From Nocardia arthritidis NBRC 100137 (GTDB lineage: Bacteria; Actinomycetota; Actinomycetes; Mycobacteriales; Mycobacteriaceae), in the NCBI RefSeq assembly GCF_001612765.1, contig NZ_BDBB01000031.1:1-45609 (forward strand): a DNA stretch of 45,609 nt, in the 5' to 3' direction. Below the pieces are notes generated by a model, which saw nothing but the letters and a program-made list of their open reading frames with translations, was not told the DNA's origin and made no database searches. Shown here one piece after another: positions 23,309 to 31,903 of this stretch. Each line of letters begins with the position of its first letter. The stretch's first letter is position 1. Position numbers and translations under genes: made by a program.

Positions 23309-23345
23309 GTGACCTAATTCACCATTTCGACGTGATCTCACTCAC
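23309..23345 (+). promoter_or_regulatory. Two tandem CRP-type sites in the rpf promoter region
   Basis: GTGACCTAATTCAC (23309-23322) and GTGATCTCACTCAC (23332-23345) both have the exact GTGA-N6-TCAC form, with centres 23 bp apart, about two helical turns. They lie roughly 300 bp before rpf. In M. tuberculosis, rpfA is a known direct target of the CRP protein Rv3676. Confidence 0.6.
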
Positions 23346-23520
23346 ATAACGATGCGATAACTTACCTCCGCACCGGCGTGTTGATGCCGTTTCCCACCTG
23401 GAAAAACGGGGATATTCCCGTTATTCGCTTCATGCAATTCCGGCGTTATCCAGATGTGATCTGCTGAGATTTCTTCGTTACCGTCAATCCACGGCCCGGA
23501 TCATCCGAGACGGGCTCGAA

Positions 23521-23587
23521 CTCGAACCGCCGAACACCGGCAACCCTGTCCCGCGGTTCGAGGATCCCCGACGACCTGGGGACAGGG
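23521..23587 (+). promoter_or_regulatory. Crossed inverted repeats in the rpf leader
   Basis: CTCGAACCGC (23521-23530) pairs perfectly with GCGGTTCGAG (23553-23562), and CCCTGTCCC (23544-23552) pairs with GGGACAGGG (23579-23587). The stems interlock, so they form a pseudoknot or are alternative folds. It lies 52-118 nt before the rpf start. It does not match the ydaO (c-di-AMP) consensus as I know it. Confidence 0.45.
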
Positions 23588-23638
23588 ACGCGGCGCAGTT
23601 CCATCGCCGTGCCGGCGGGCGCAGGGAGGGAAACGACC

Positions 23639-24184
23639 ATGACTGAGAACCGGAAGATCAGCACCCGCGCCCTCGGCCTCGCCGCCATCACCGGCGCTCT
23701 TGTTGCCGTCCCGTTCGCATTCTCCACCGCTTCCGCCTCCGCGGCGTCCCACGACTGGGACGGCGTCGCACAGTGCGAGAGCGGTGGCAACTGGGGGATC
23801 AACACCGGAAACGGCTACTACGGCGGCCTGCAGTTCTCGCAGAGCACCTGGGCCGCCAACGGCGGCAGGGGCTCCGCGCACAACGCGAGCAAGGAAGAGC
23901 AGATCCGGGTGGCGGAGAACGTGCTCGCCACCCAGGGCCCCGGCGCGTGGCCGGTGTGCGGCCAGTACCTGCGCCCGGGCACCTCCGAGCCCGAGCCCCT
24001 CGTCGAGGCCGAGGAACTGCCCGCCGTGCCCGAACCCGCCCAGCCCGCCGTCAGCGCCGCGCAGTCGGCGGTCGAGCAGGGCCGGTCCGCCGCGGACGAG
24101 CTCGCCGAGCAGTACGGCGTGAAGGACCAGCTCCAGCAGATCCTCAGCCAGAACAGCGCGCTGATCGACGCTCTCGGTCGCTGA
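23639..24184 (+). CDS. rpf: Resuscitation-promoting factor (secreted transglycosylase-like)
   Basis: 181 residues from the ATG at 23639 (AGGGAGGG upstream). Signal peptide ends at SASA. The Rpf domain follows at once: HDWDGVAQCESGGNWGINTG (catalytic Glu), NGYYGGLQFSQSTW and a second Cys at WPVCGQY. A Pro/Glu-rich linker and a helical C-terminal tail (about 135-181) complete it. Rpf proteins cleave peptidoglycan and wake dormant cells. The two CRP-type sites and the structured leader resemble control of rpfA in other actinobacteria. Confidence 0.9.
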   Translation: MTENRKISTRALGLAAITGALVAVPFAFSTASASAASHDWDGVAQCESGGNWGINTGNGYYGGLQFSQSTWAANGGRGSAHNASKEEQIRVAENVLATQGPGAWPVCGQYLRPGTSEPEPLVEAEELPAVPEPAQPAVSAAQSAVEQGRSAADELAEQYGVKDQLQQILSQNSALIDALGR

Positions 24185-24199
24185 CCCGTCCCGCGTCAC

Positions 24200-24249
24200 G
24201 AACACCGAAGACGCCGCCATCGTGAACGATGGCGGCGTCTTCGGTGTTC
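24200..24249. terminator. Strong bidirectional terminator
   Basis: A perfect 23-bp stem (24200-24222 with 24227-24249, loop TGAA) between the convergent ends of rpf (24184) and the UPF0182 gene (24275). Confidence 0.8.
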
Positions 24250-24274
24250 GGGGCTGTTCGAACGGCGTCGCTAT

Positions 24275-27200
24275 TCAGCGACCCGCGTCCTGGTACGCCT
24301 TGACGGCGGCTTCCAGCTCGTCCAATGCCCGGCCGAAATCTTGGAAGTTGCCGCTGCGCATGGCATTTCGCACATTCTCGATCTTCCGGTTGAGTTCGGC
24401 CGCCGCGGCGTCCTTGGCGGTGGACGATCCCGCCGTGGGCGGCGAGACCGACGCGGGCGGCGGCGTCGCGGCAGCGCCGGTCCCGTTGTTGCCCTGATCG
24501 GCAGGCGGCGGAGCGGTGCCGGGCTTCGGCCTGGTGCCCGAGTCACCGCCGAACGGCGTCGCCAGCGCCCCCGCACCCGGGATGACCTGGTTCAGCGCGT
24601 CCGCCAATGTCGAGGCGTAGCCCACCTTGACGTTGCCCGCCTCGTCCCGATAGCTCACCAGCACGCGCAGCAACTGCGGGAAGGTCGCCGTGTTCGGCCC
24701 GGTGTTGCGTTCGTTGTAGAACGGCTCCACATAAAGAATGCCGCCGTCCGCGACCGGCAAGGTCAGCAGATTGCCATATTTGATCTTGTTCGAATTCGAC
24801 AGCAGCGTTTTCTCGCGCGATACGTCCGGCGAGGTCGTCATCCGGTTCTGCGTCTGCTGCGGACCCAATGTCTGTGTATCCGTGGGCAATCGAAGAATCG
24901 TGAATTTCCCGTACCCGTCCGGATCGGAGCGCACCGAGATGTACGCCGCGAGGTACGGCCGGTTGTAGCCGGTCATCGCGCTGGTCAAATTGAACGTGGG
25001 CTTGTTCGTCTTCGAGTCGCCCAGCAGCACGTAATACGGCGGCTGATTCGCGGTGGTCCCGCCCTCGGTGGTCGGATCGGCGGGCACCGACCAGAAGGCG
25101 TTGTTGGTGAAGAACTCCCGGGGATCGTCCACGTGGTACTTCGACAGCATTTCGCGCTGGACCTTGAACAGATCCTCCGGATAGCGGAAGTGCGCCCGCA
25201 GTTCCGGCGAGATCTCGCTCTCCGGCTTCACCGCGCCAGGGAACACCCCGCGCCATGCTTGCAGCACCGGATCCGAGGAGTCCACCTCGTAGAGGGTGAC
25301 GCTGCCGTCGTACGCGTCGACCGTCGCCTTCACCGAGTTGCGGATGTAGCTGACCGACTTGCGCGGCAGCAGACGTCCGGTCTTCTTGTCGATGCTGTCC
25401 TCGACCGCGCCCTCCAGCTCGGTGTTCTGCGCGTACGGGTAGTTGTCCAGCGTGGTGTAGGCGTCCACGATCCAGACGATCCGTCCGTCCACCACCGCGG
25501 GGTAGGCGTTCCCGTCGGTGGTCAGCCAGGGCGCGACCTTCTGCACCCGCTCGCGCGGGCTGCGGTTGAAGATGATCTTCGAGTCGTCACCGATGGCCGA
25601 GGAGAACAAGATGTTTCGCTCGGCGTACTTGGCCGCGAAGGCCAACCGGTTGAACCAGTTGCCGATCGGCACGCCGCCCTTGCCGGTGTAGGTGAATTGC
25701 GCTGTGTCGGAGTCGTACTCGCGCGGACGCTGGCCGTCCATCGCGCCGACGATCGCGTAGTCCGGGTTCGCCTGTGAGATCAGCTCGCCGAAATACACCC
25801 GCGGCTGGTCCACCCTGATCCGCTGCTTGTCCGCGGGCGTGAACAGATCGCTCACCATGAAGATCGGGTAACCGCCGTCGCCGCTGCCCCCGGCGGCGTT
25901 GGGATCGTCCGACGGCGGCTTGTTCACCCGGTTGGCGGGGGCGGCGACGAAGCCGTTGCCGTGGGTGTAGACGGTGTGCCGGTTGATCCAGTCGGTCTGG
26001 TTGCCGCTCAGCGCCGCGGGCGAGAGCTCCCTGGCGGCGACGATGTAGTCCTGCACGTCGCCGTCGAGGTTGTAGCGGTCGATGTCCAGCGACTCCGGGA
26101 AGCCGTAGAAGTTCTTCAGCTGGCGCAGCTGAGTGAACGTGGGCGAGAGGATGTTCGGATCGAGCAACCTGGCGTTGCCGATGGTGGCGGCGTCCACCGG
26201 CACCTCGAGCGGGTTCTTGTTGCTCTCGCCCTTGTAGTCCTTGTAGTCGATCCTGTCATCGGTGATGCCGAACGCCTGCCTGGTCGCGGCGATGTTGCGT
26301 TCGATGTACTCGCTCTCCTTGTCCGCGGCGTTGGGACGCACGGAGAATTGCTCGACCACCAGCGGCCACACCGCGCCGACCAGGATCGACGACAGCACCA
26401 GGAGCGCGGCGGCCATCGCCGGCACCCGCAGATCGCGCAGCACGATGCCGGCGAAGAAGGCCAGCGCGCAGATCACCGCGATCGACAGCAGGATGAGCTT
26501 CGCGGGCAGAACCGCGTTGATGTCGGTGAACGAACCGCCGGTGAAGGTGGGTTCCTTGCGGCTGCTGGAGAGCAGCTCGTAGCGGTCGAACCAGTACGCG
26601 ATCGCCTTGAGCAGCACGAAGGTTCCGGCCAGCAGCGCGAGCTGGATCCGCGCGGCGCGGGTGAGCGTGCCCTCGCGACCGGTCAGGCGCAGTCCGCCGA
26701 AGACGTAGTGGGTGACCAGGCTGGCGAAGAACGCGATGACCACCGCGACGAACAGCCAGTTCAGCACCATGCGGTAGAAGGGCAGGTCGAAGGCGTAGAA
26801 GCCGACGTCGAGGCCGAACTCCGGGTCCTTCTCGCCGAACGAACCGCCGTGGAGGAACAACTGCACCGTCACCCAGTTCGACTGCGCCACCAGGCCCGAC
26901 AGCAGGCCGAGCAGCACCGGGATGCCGACGCCGAACAGCCGCAGCCTGCTCATCACGGTGGTGCGGTAGCGCGCGATCGGATCGTTCGGGCCCGCCACCG
27001 GCACGAACACCGGCCTGGACCGATAGGCCAGCAGCAGCGCCAGCCAGACCACGAGTCCGACGAATGCCGCCACGACGAGGAATAGCAGGACCCGGGTCCG
27101 CAACACCGTGAGATACACGTTGCGGAAGCCGACCTCGCCGAACCACAGCCAATTCGTGTAGGTGTCCGTCAGCCGCGGCCCGAGCAGCAGCAATGCCGCC

Positions 27201-27277
27201 AGGACGATGGCTGCCACCAGCAGCACACGGCTGCGTCGGGACAGCGAAGGTAAGCCGGTGGGGGGCCGCATGCCCAC
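24275..27277 (-). CDS. UPF0182 family large membrane protein (Rv3193c homologue)
   Basis: 1000 residues from the GTG at 27277, chosen because GGAGAG lies about eight bases upstream and the product then begins VGMRP, like mycobacterial homologues. Seven or so membrane helices fill the first 300 residues (LLVAAIVLAALLLLGPRL; FLVVAAFVGLVVWLALLLAY), followed by a large outer domain and a Pro/Gly-rich, then charged C-terminal tail. Function is unknown; the family is universal in Mycobacteriales and its position next to the PDZ protease is conserved. Confidence 0.9.
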   Translation of the reverse strand: MGMRPPTGLPSLSRRSRVLLVAAIVLAALLLLGPRLTDTYTNWLWFGEVGFRNVYLTVLRTRVLLFLVVAAFVGLVVWLALLLAYRSRPVFVPVAGPNDPIARYRTTVMSRLRLFGVGIPVLLGLLSGLVAQSNWVTVQLFLHGGSFGEKDPEFGLDVGFYAFDLPFYRMVLNWLFVAVVIAFFASLVTHYVFGGLRLTGREGTLTRAARIQLALLAGTFVLLKAIAYWFDRYELLSSSRKEPTFTGGSFTDINAVLPAKLILLSIAVICALAFFAGIVLRDLRVPAMAAALLVLSSILVGAVWPLVVEQFSVRPNAADKESEYIERNIAATRQAFGITDDRIDYKDYKGESNKNPLEVPVDAATIGNARLLDPNILSPTFTQLRQLKNFYGFPESLDIDRYNLDGDVQDYIVAARELSPAALSGNQTDWINRHTVYTHGNGFVAAPANRVNKPPSDDPNAAGGSGDGGYPIFMVSDLFTPADKQRIRVDQPRVYFGELISQANPDYAIVGAMDGQRPREYDSDTAQFTYTGKGGVPIGNWFNRLAFAAKYAERNILFSSAIGDDSKIIFNRSPRERVQKVAPWLTTDGNAYPAVVDGRIVWIVDAYTTLDNYPYAQNTELEGAVEDSIDKKTGRLLPRKSVSYIRNSVKATVDAYDGSVTLYEVDSSDPVLQAWRGVFPGAVKPESEISPELRAHFRYPEDLFKVQREMLSKYHVDDPREFFTNNAFWSVPADPTTEGGTTANQPPYYVLLGDSKTNKPTFNLTSAMTGYNRPYLAAYISVRSDPDGYGKFTILRLPTDTQTLGPQQTQNRMTTSPDVSREKTLLSNSNKIKYGNLLTLPVADGGILYVEPFYNERNTGPNTATFPQLLRVLVSYRDEAGNVKVGYASTLADALNQVIPGAGALATPFGGDSGTRPKPGTAPPPADQGNNGTGAAATPPPASVSPPTAGSSTAKDAAAAELNRKIENVRNAMRSGNFQDFGRALDELEAAVKAYQDAGR

Positions 27278-27487
27278 GATGCCACTCTCCAAGGTCCGGC
27301 GACGCTCGCACCGATACGCCCGGCCGATGCGCCGCAGTCCGATGTTGCGGGTGGTCCTTGCGGACCGTCCCGGCCCACTCTACGGAAATCGGACACCATG
27401 CAGCTGGCAGGGTTGCGATCGCCGCGCCGGGGAACCGATCGCACGGGTTTCCGGCTGACCCCGTCGGCCGTTTGATTGGATGTTCGC

Positions 27488-28069
27488 GTGACCCCAGACC
27501 TGCACGCCGAACTCGTCCTTGCCCGATCCGTCCGGGAGGTGGCGGAATTCGTCGACGCCGAGGGGTGGGGGCGTCCCCCGCAGATGTTCGCCTTGGTGCC
27601 GACCGCGGACCTGGTCGCGGCGCAGCCGGAACTGGAGGAGCAGCTCGACGAGGGCGACGAGCTGACGCCGGTCGCGCAGGAGGCTTTCCCGGACGACATC
27701 ACCGGCGGCTCGATCGCCTTGGACGAATTCCTGGCCACCACCAGCTGGCCTCCCGCCGTCCGCGGTTGTGTGCTGGTGCAGGAGATCGTGGTGCTCCCGC
27801 CGGACGCCGAGTCGACGCTCGACGACGCGCTCGCGCCGCTGCTGGCCGATCACGACGCCGCCGACGCGGCCGCGCGCGCCGCCGCCGAGGCGCACCCGGA
27901 GCGCCGGGAGGCCCGGTTGTTCGCCGCGGTGCTGCGTGACGGCGCGTCGCTGTGCCTGCTGCAACTGCGCCCCGAGGACGACGCCGACGATTTCGGCGAC
28001 CTCGACCTGCGCACCTATCCCAACCTGGCGCCCAACCTGGTCGAGGCGCTGCACCATACCCTCGAGTGA
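27488..28069 (+). CDS. PPA1309 family protein
   Basis: 193 residues from a GTG (a TTG four codons earlier is an alternative). Key features: VREVAEFVDAEGWGRPPQMFALVPTADL at the N-terminus, RGCVLVQEIVVLPPDAE in the middle and ARLFAAVLRDGASLCLLQLR near the end; these are typical of an actinobacteria-specific cytosolic family of unknown role. It is divergent from the UPF0182 gene, as in related genomes. Confidence 0.8.
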   Translation: MTPDLHAELVLARSVREVAEFVDAEGWGRPPQMFALVPTADLVAAQPELEEQLDEGDELTPVAQEAFPDDITGGSIALDEFLATTSWPPAVRGCVLVQEIVVLPPDAESTLDDALAPLLADHDAADAAARAAAEAHPERREARLFAAVLRDGASLCLLQLRPEDDADDFGDLDLRTYPNLAPNLVEALHHTLE

Positions 28070-28144
28070 AAAGACCCGGCCAAGCGCTCGGCCGGCTCGC
28101 CGGCGAGGCGCGCTGACACTGACCTCGGCCGCCCGCCGGAACCC

Positions 28145-28270
28145 GTGGGCACAGCGGCGCTGTCGCCTGCCGCAATCTCGGATGCGGGGCTGGAGCCGCC
28201 GGAGAGCGAGATCCTGCTGCTGCTCGCCGCACGGGAAGCCGCCCGCGTGCCCTGCTACGCGCACGCGGTG
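28145..28270 (+). pseudogene. Relic duplicate of the zincin-like gene
   Basis: The translated stretch GTAALSPAAISDAGLEPPES and the following EILLLLAAREAAR match residues in the gene at 29482-30894 (there GTAALLPAAISEFSAGLEQP, then EILVFLAAREAAH; nucleotides about 30108-30243). DNA identity is clear by eye, with a short in-frame deletion. The fragment has no start signal and dissolves into non-homologous sequence on both sides. It lies in the 260-bp gap before the PDZ protease gene. Confidence 0.75.
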
Positions 28271-28328
28271 CGCACCCGGACCGGGTCTCGCGGCTTCCGG
28301 CCGGGGTCACCGGCCTCGCGTCGCGACG

Positions 28329-29354
28329 TCAGCCGCAGCTGACCGGTTCCTTGCCGGTGTTGATCTCGGTGAGCGACTGCACCGCGCCGGTGAGGTTCTC
28401 GACGCGCACCAGCCGCAGGCCGTCCGGGGTCCGCTGCTTGGCCTCGTTGCAGTTGGCGGCCGGGACCAGGAAGGTCTCCGCGCCCGCGTCGCGCGCGGCC
28501 ATCATCTTGTACTGGATGCCGCCGATCGGACCGACCTTGCCGTCCTGGTCGATGGTCCCGGTGCCCGCCACGAATTTGCCGCCGTCCAGCTCGCCGGGGG
28601 AGAGCTTGTCGATCAGGGCCAGGCTGAACATCAGTCCCGCGGACGGTCCGCCGATATCGGCGAGGTTGAAGGCGACCTGAAGCGGCGGCCGGGCGCCCTC
28701 CCCCGGCGTCACGCCGAGGTAGCCCTTGGCCGGGTCGTCGGGGCGCGCGCCGAGGACGATCGTCGCGGTCTGCTCGGCGCTGTCGCGCCGGTACACCACG
28801 GTCAGCGTGCTGCCCGGCGCCTGGGACGAGACCGCGGTGACGACGTCCTTGGGCGCCGTCACGGGCGTGCCGTTGATGCTGATCAGCTCGTCGCCCGCGC
28901 GCAGCACGTCGTGAGCGGGCCCGTCGTCGGTCACCTTGCGCAGCAGCACCACCGTGGGCAGCCGCAGGTAATGCAGCGCGGCGACCTCGGCGTTGCCCTC
29001 GGAGTCCTTGAAGTCCTCCTGGTTGGACTTGTCGATCTCCTCGCGCGAAACGCCCGGCGGGTAGACCTCCGAGCGCGGCACCAGGCCGTGCTTGCCACTG
29101 GCCCAGAAGCCGAACGCCTCGAAGATGCTCAGCCCGTCCCGCACCGACACCGTGGTCATGTTGAGATGACCCGTGGTCGGATCGACTTCGGTGCCGCGCA
29201 CGTCGACGACATCCTTGCCGTCCACCTCGCCGAGAGTGTCGAAGGTGGGACCGGGCCCGAGTGCGACGAACGGCACAGTCAGCACACTGCCGAGGACACC
29301 GAGCACGAGCACCGGGATCAGAGCGGCCACCAGGGTGAGGATCCGACGATTCAC
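28329..29354 (-). CDS. PDZ domain Lon-like (S16) membrane protease (Rv3194c homologue)
   Basis: 341 residues from the GTG at 29354, which gives VNRRILTLVAALIPVLVLGV, the same start as mycobacterial homologues. One N-terminal membrane helix, an outer PDZ domain (DDGPAHDVLRAGDELISING), and a Lon-type protease domain with catalytic Ser in GGPSAGLMFSLALID and Lys in GGIQYKMMAARDAG. The substrate is unknown. It is divergent from the zincin-like gene, as in M. tuberculosis. Confidence 0.9.
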   Translation of the reverse strand: MNRRILTLVAALIPVLVLGVLGSVLTVPFVALGPGPTFDTLGEVDGKDVVDVRGTEVDPTTGHLNMTTVSVRDGLSIFEAFGFWASGKHGLVPRSEVYPPGVSREEIDKSNQEDFKDSEGNAEVAALHYLRLPTVVLLRKVTDDGPAHDVLRAGDELISINGTPVTAPKDVVTAVSSQAPGSTLTVVYRRDSAEQTATIVLGARPDDPAKGYLGVTPGEGARPPLQVAFNLADIGGPSAGLMFSLALIDKLSPGELDGGKFVAGTGTIDQDGKVGPIGGIQYKMMAARDAGAETFLVPAANCNEAKQRTPDGLRLVRVENLTGAVQSLTEINTGKEPVSCG

Positions 29355-29481
29355 CCGGACCACAGTAATGACAGCAGGCGACGCGAGGCGCCGGAGGCGG
29401 TCATTTTCCCCGGGCGCGCCGCCGCCGGTTTCGCGCCGCGCGAACATCGGGACGCTGTGCTACGCGCGTAACGTGAAGGGC

Positions 29482-30894
29482 ATGAACGACCTCCCCTTCG
29501 GATTCTCGAACCGCGACGACGACGATCGTAAGCGCGGTGACGAGCCGGGCGGTCCCGGTCCGAACGACCCGCTCGGTTTCGGTATCGGCGGGTCCGGCGC
29601 GGGCGGATTCGACCCGGCGCAACTCGGGCAGATGCTGACCTCGCTCGGCCAGATGCTCAGCGGCATGGGGCAACCCGGCTCCGCGCAGGCCGGGCCGGTG
29701 AACTACGACGTCGCCAAGCGACTTGCCCGCCAGCAGCTCGGCTCGTCCGTCGCCCCCGTGTCCTCGGGCGCCGCGAGCGCGGTGGCCGACGCCGCGCATC
29801 TGGCCGAACTCTGGCTCGACAGCGCGACCACCCTGCCCGCGGGGGCCACCAAGACGGTCGCCTGGACCGCCAACGACTGGATCGAGCAGACCCTGCCCAC
29901 CTGGCAACGCCTGTGCGACCCGGTGGCCCAGCAGATCTCGGGGATGTGGACGTCTGCGCTGCCCGAGGAGGCCAAGCAGTTCGCCGCGCCGATGGTCGGC
30001 ATGCTGGGCCAGATGGGCGGCTTGGCCTTCGGCTCGCAGCTCGGCCAGGCGCTCGGGCAGCTCGCCAAAGAGGTTTTGACCTCCACCGACATCGGACTCC
30101 CGCTGGGCCCCACCGGCACCGCGGCGCTGCTGCCCGCGGCGATCTCGGAGTTCAGTGCGGGGCTGGAGCAGCCGGAGAGCGAGATCCTGGTGTTCCTCGC
30201 CGCCCGGGAAGCCGCCCACCAGCGACTGTTCGCCCACGTGCCGTGGCTGCGCCAGCAGGTGCTCGGCGCGGTCGAGGACTACGCGCGCGGCATCCGGATG
30301 GACTTCTCCGCGCTGGAGCAGGCCGCGCAGGGCATCGATCCGATGTCGCTGACCGATCCGGCGAAGCTCGAGGAGATCCTGGCGCAGGGCACCTTCGAGC
30401 CGCAGACCACCCCGGAGCAGAAGCAGGCGCTGGAACGGCTGGAAACGCTGCTGGCGCTCATCGAGGGCTGGGTGCAGGTGGTGGTCGCCGAGGCCGTCGG
30501 CGATCGGTTGCCCGGCGCGGGCGCGCTGGCCGAGACGCTGCGCAGGCGGCGCGCCACCGGCGGGCCCGCGGAGCAGACCTTCGCGACGCTGGTCGGTCTC
30601 GAATTGCGTCCGCGCAAGCTGCGCGAAGCAGCGGCACTGTGGCGCAGGCTCACCAACGATGCCGGCATGACCGCGCGCGACCGGGTCTGGGCGCACCCCG
30701 ACCTGCTGCCGGACTCCGACGATCTGGACTCCCCCGCGGGCTTCATCGACTCGGTGATCGGCGGCGGCGCGGCCGTGTTCGACGATCCGCTCGCGCAACT
30801 GGCCGAAACCGAAGCGCGCGAGCAGGCCGCGCGCGAGCACAAGGATGACGACGCCGGGCCCGACCTGGGCAAAGAGGGCGGCGCATCCGCCTGA
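29482..30894 (+). CDS. Zincin-like metallopeptidase family protein (DUF2342; Rv3195 homologue)
   Basis: 470 residues from the ATG at 29482 (GAAGGG upstream). After a disordered Asp/Gly/Pro-rich start (about 1-45) comes LGQMLTSLGQMLSGMG and a helical body with LAELWLDSATTLPAG and WTANDWIEQTLPTW. The putative metal site is in LAAREAAHQRLFAHVPWLR, an ExxH variant of the zinc motif, and ends in WRRLTNDAGMTARDRVWAHPD. The family is conserved in actinobacteria and is described as hydrolase-like. A relic of this region lies at 28145-28270. Confidence 0.85.
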   Translation: MNDLPFGFSNRDDDDRKRGDEPGGPGPNDPLGFGIGGSGAGGFDPAQLGQMLTSLGQMLSGMGQPGSAQAGPVNYDVAKRLARQQLGSSVAPVSSGAASAVADAAHLAELWLDSATTLPAGATKTVAWTANDWIEQTLPTWQRLCDPVAQQISGMWTSALPEEAKQFAAPMVGMLGQMGGLAFGSQLGQALGQLAKEVLTSTDIGLPLGPTGTAALLPAAISEFSAGLEQPESEILVFLAAREAAHQRLFAHVPWLRQQVLGAVEDYARGIRMDFSALEQAAQGIDPMSLTDPAKLEEILAQGTFEPQTTPEQKQALERLETLLALIEGWVQVVVAEAVGDRLPGAGALAETLRRRRATGGPAEQTFATLVGLELRPRKLREAAALWRRLTNDAGMTARDRVWAHPDLLPDSDDLDSPAGFIDSVIGGGAAVFDDPLAQLAETEAREQAAREHKDDDAGPDLGKEGGASA

Positions 30895-30979
30895 TCCGCC
30901 TTGTGGATGAAGTGAAATCCTGTGGATAACTGAGGATTTCGGAGCGAGCCGCGCACCCTGCGATCCGCATACTGATGAC

Positions 30980-31855
30980 ATGACAGCGATATGTCGTGGT
31001 CCTCGATTGCGTCCGAGGGTGACCGTGCTGGTCCGCCCGACCGGTGTCGTCCAACTCGGGTGCGATCCGGAAACCGCGGTGGTGCTCGGCCCGGAAGGCA
31101 TGGACGCCGAGACCGTTCTCACCTTCCTCCGCCTGCTCGATGGTCTGCGCACCAAGCCGCAGATCATCTGGCGGGCCGGAGAGTGCGGCATCGATGCCGA
31201 ACGGGCTGTGGCATTGCTCACGCTGGTCGACGAAGCCGGGCTGCTGGACCACCCGCAGGACCGAGCCGGCCAGGTTCGGGCGGTGCGGGTGCATGGGCTC
31301 GGCCCGCTCTCGGACGCGGTGTCGGCCGGGCTGCGCGCGCTGGGCGTGCGGCCGAGCCGTTCCCGGGACTATCCGTCCGGCACGGCGACGGTGCGGTCCT
31401 GGGGAGCGGACCTCGTCGTACTCGCCGACACGCTGATGCCCGATCCGCGGCTGGTGAGCGCCTTGGTACTGCACCGCATTCCCCATCTGCAAATGCGCAT
31501 CCGGGACAACAAGGGCGTCATAGGGCCCTTGGTGCTGCCCGGCGTGACCAGCTGTCTGCGCTGCGCGGACCTGATCCGCTCGCAGAACGACGCCGATTGG
31601 CCGCATCTGGCGGCCCAACTCCTCGGCCGTGTCGGACACGCCTCACCCGCCGGGATCGCGGCGACGACGGCGGTCGCCCTCAGCGAACTGGAGGCGATCA
31701 TCGCCTGCTCACCGCGGCGCACGCCGGCCACCCTGGACGCGACTCTGGAACTGGATCTCGATTCACATGTCCTCGATCGGCGCGGATGGGACCGCCATCC
31801 CGCATGCGCGTGTGCGCGCATTTCCGCAGGCCTCGCCGCCGCAGCCCGGGCGTGA
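30980..31855 (+). CDS. Cyclodehydratase/E1-like protein (Rv3196-like)
   Basis: 291 residues. N-terminal winged-helix-like part (LRLLDGLRTKPQIIWRAGEC), then a degenerate ThiF-like Rossmann fold (VRVHGLGPLSDAVSAGLRAL; ADLVVLADTLMPDP), with zinc-type cysteines in SCLRCADL and HPACACARI. This resembles the bacteriocin cyclodehydratase-associated family (TIGR03882), but no precursor peptide or YcaO gene is nearby. Position before the AarF gene is conserved in Mycobacteriales. Function unknown. Confidence 0.75.
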   Translation: MTAICRGPRLRPRVTVLVRPTGVVQLGCDPETAVVLGPEGMDAETVLTFLRLLDGLRTKPQIIWRAGECGIDAERAVALLTLVDEAGLLDHPQDRAGQVRAVRVHGLGPLSDAVSAGLRALGVRPSRSRDYPSGTATVRSWGADLVVLADTLMPDPRLVSALVLHRIPHLQMRIRDNKGVIGPLVLPGVTSCLRCADLIRSQNDADWPHLAAQLLGRVGHASPAGIAATTAVALSELEAIIACSPRRTPATLDATLELDLDSHVLDRRGWDRHPACACARISAGLAAAARA

Positions 31856-31903
31856 TCAAGATTGCCGTGGCAGATCGGCCGGTCCGTCCGCCATGATGGG
31901 TAC

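Noticed and set aside
23346..23638. ydaO/c-di-AMP riboswitch before rpf
   Set aside because: Location fits but conserved sequence blocks were not found; only the crossed stems are reported.
30980..31855. RiPP/bacteriocin biosynthesis locus suggested by the cyclodehydratase-like gene
   Set aside because: No YcaO, precursor peptide or transporter is nearby, and the gene belongs to the conserved Rv3196 position.
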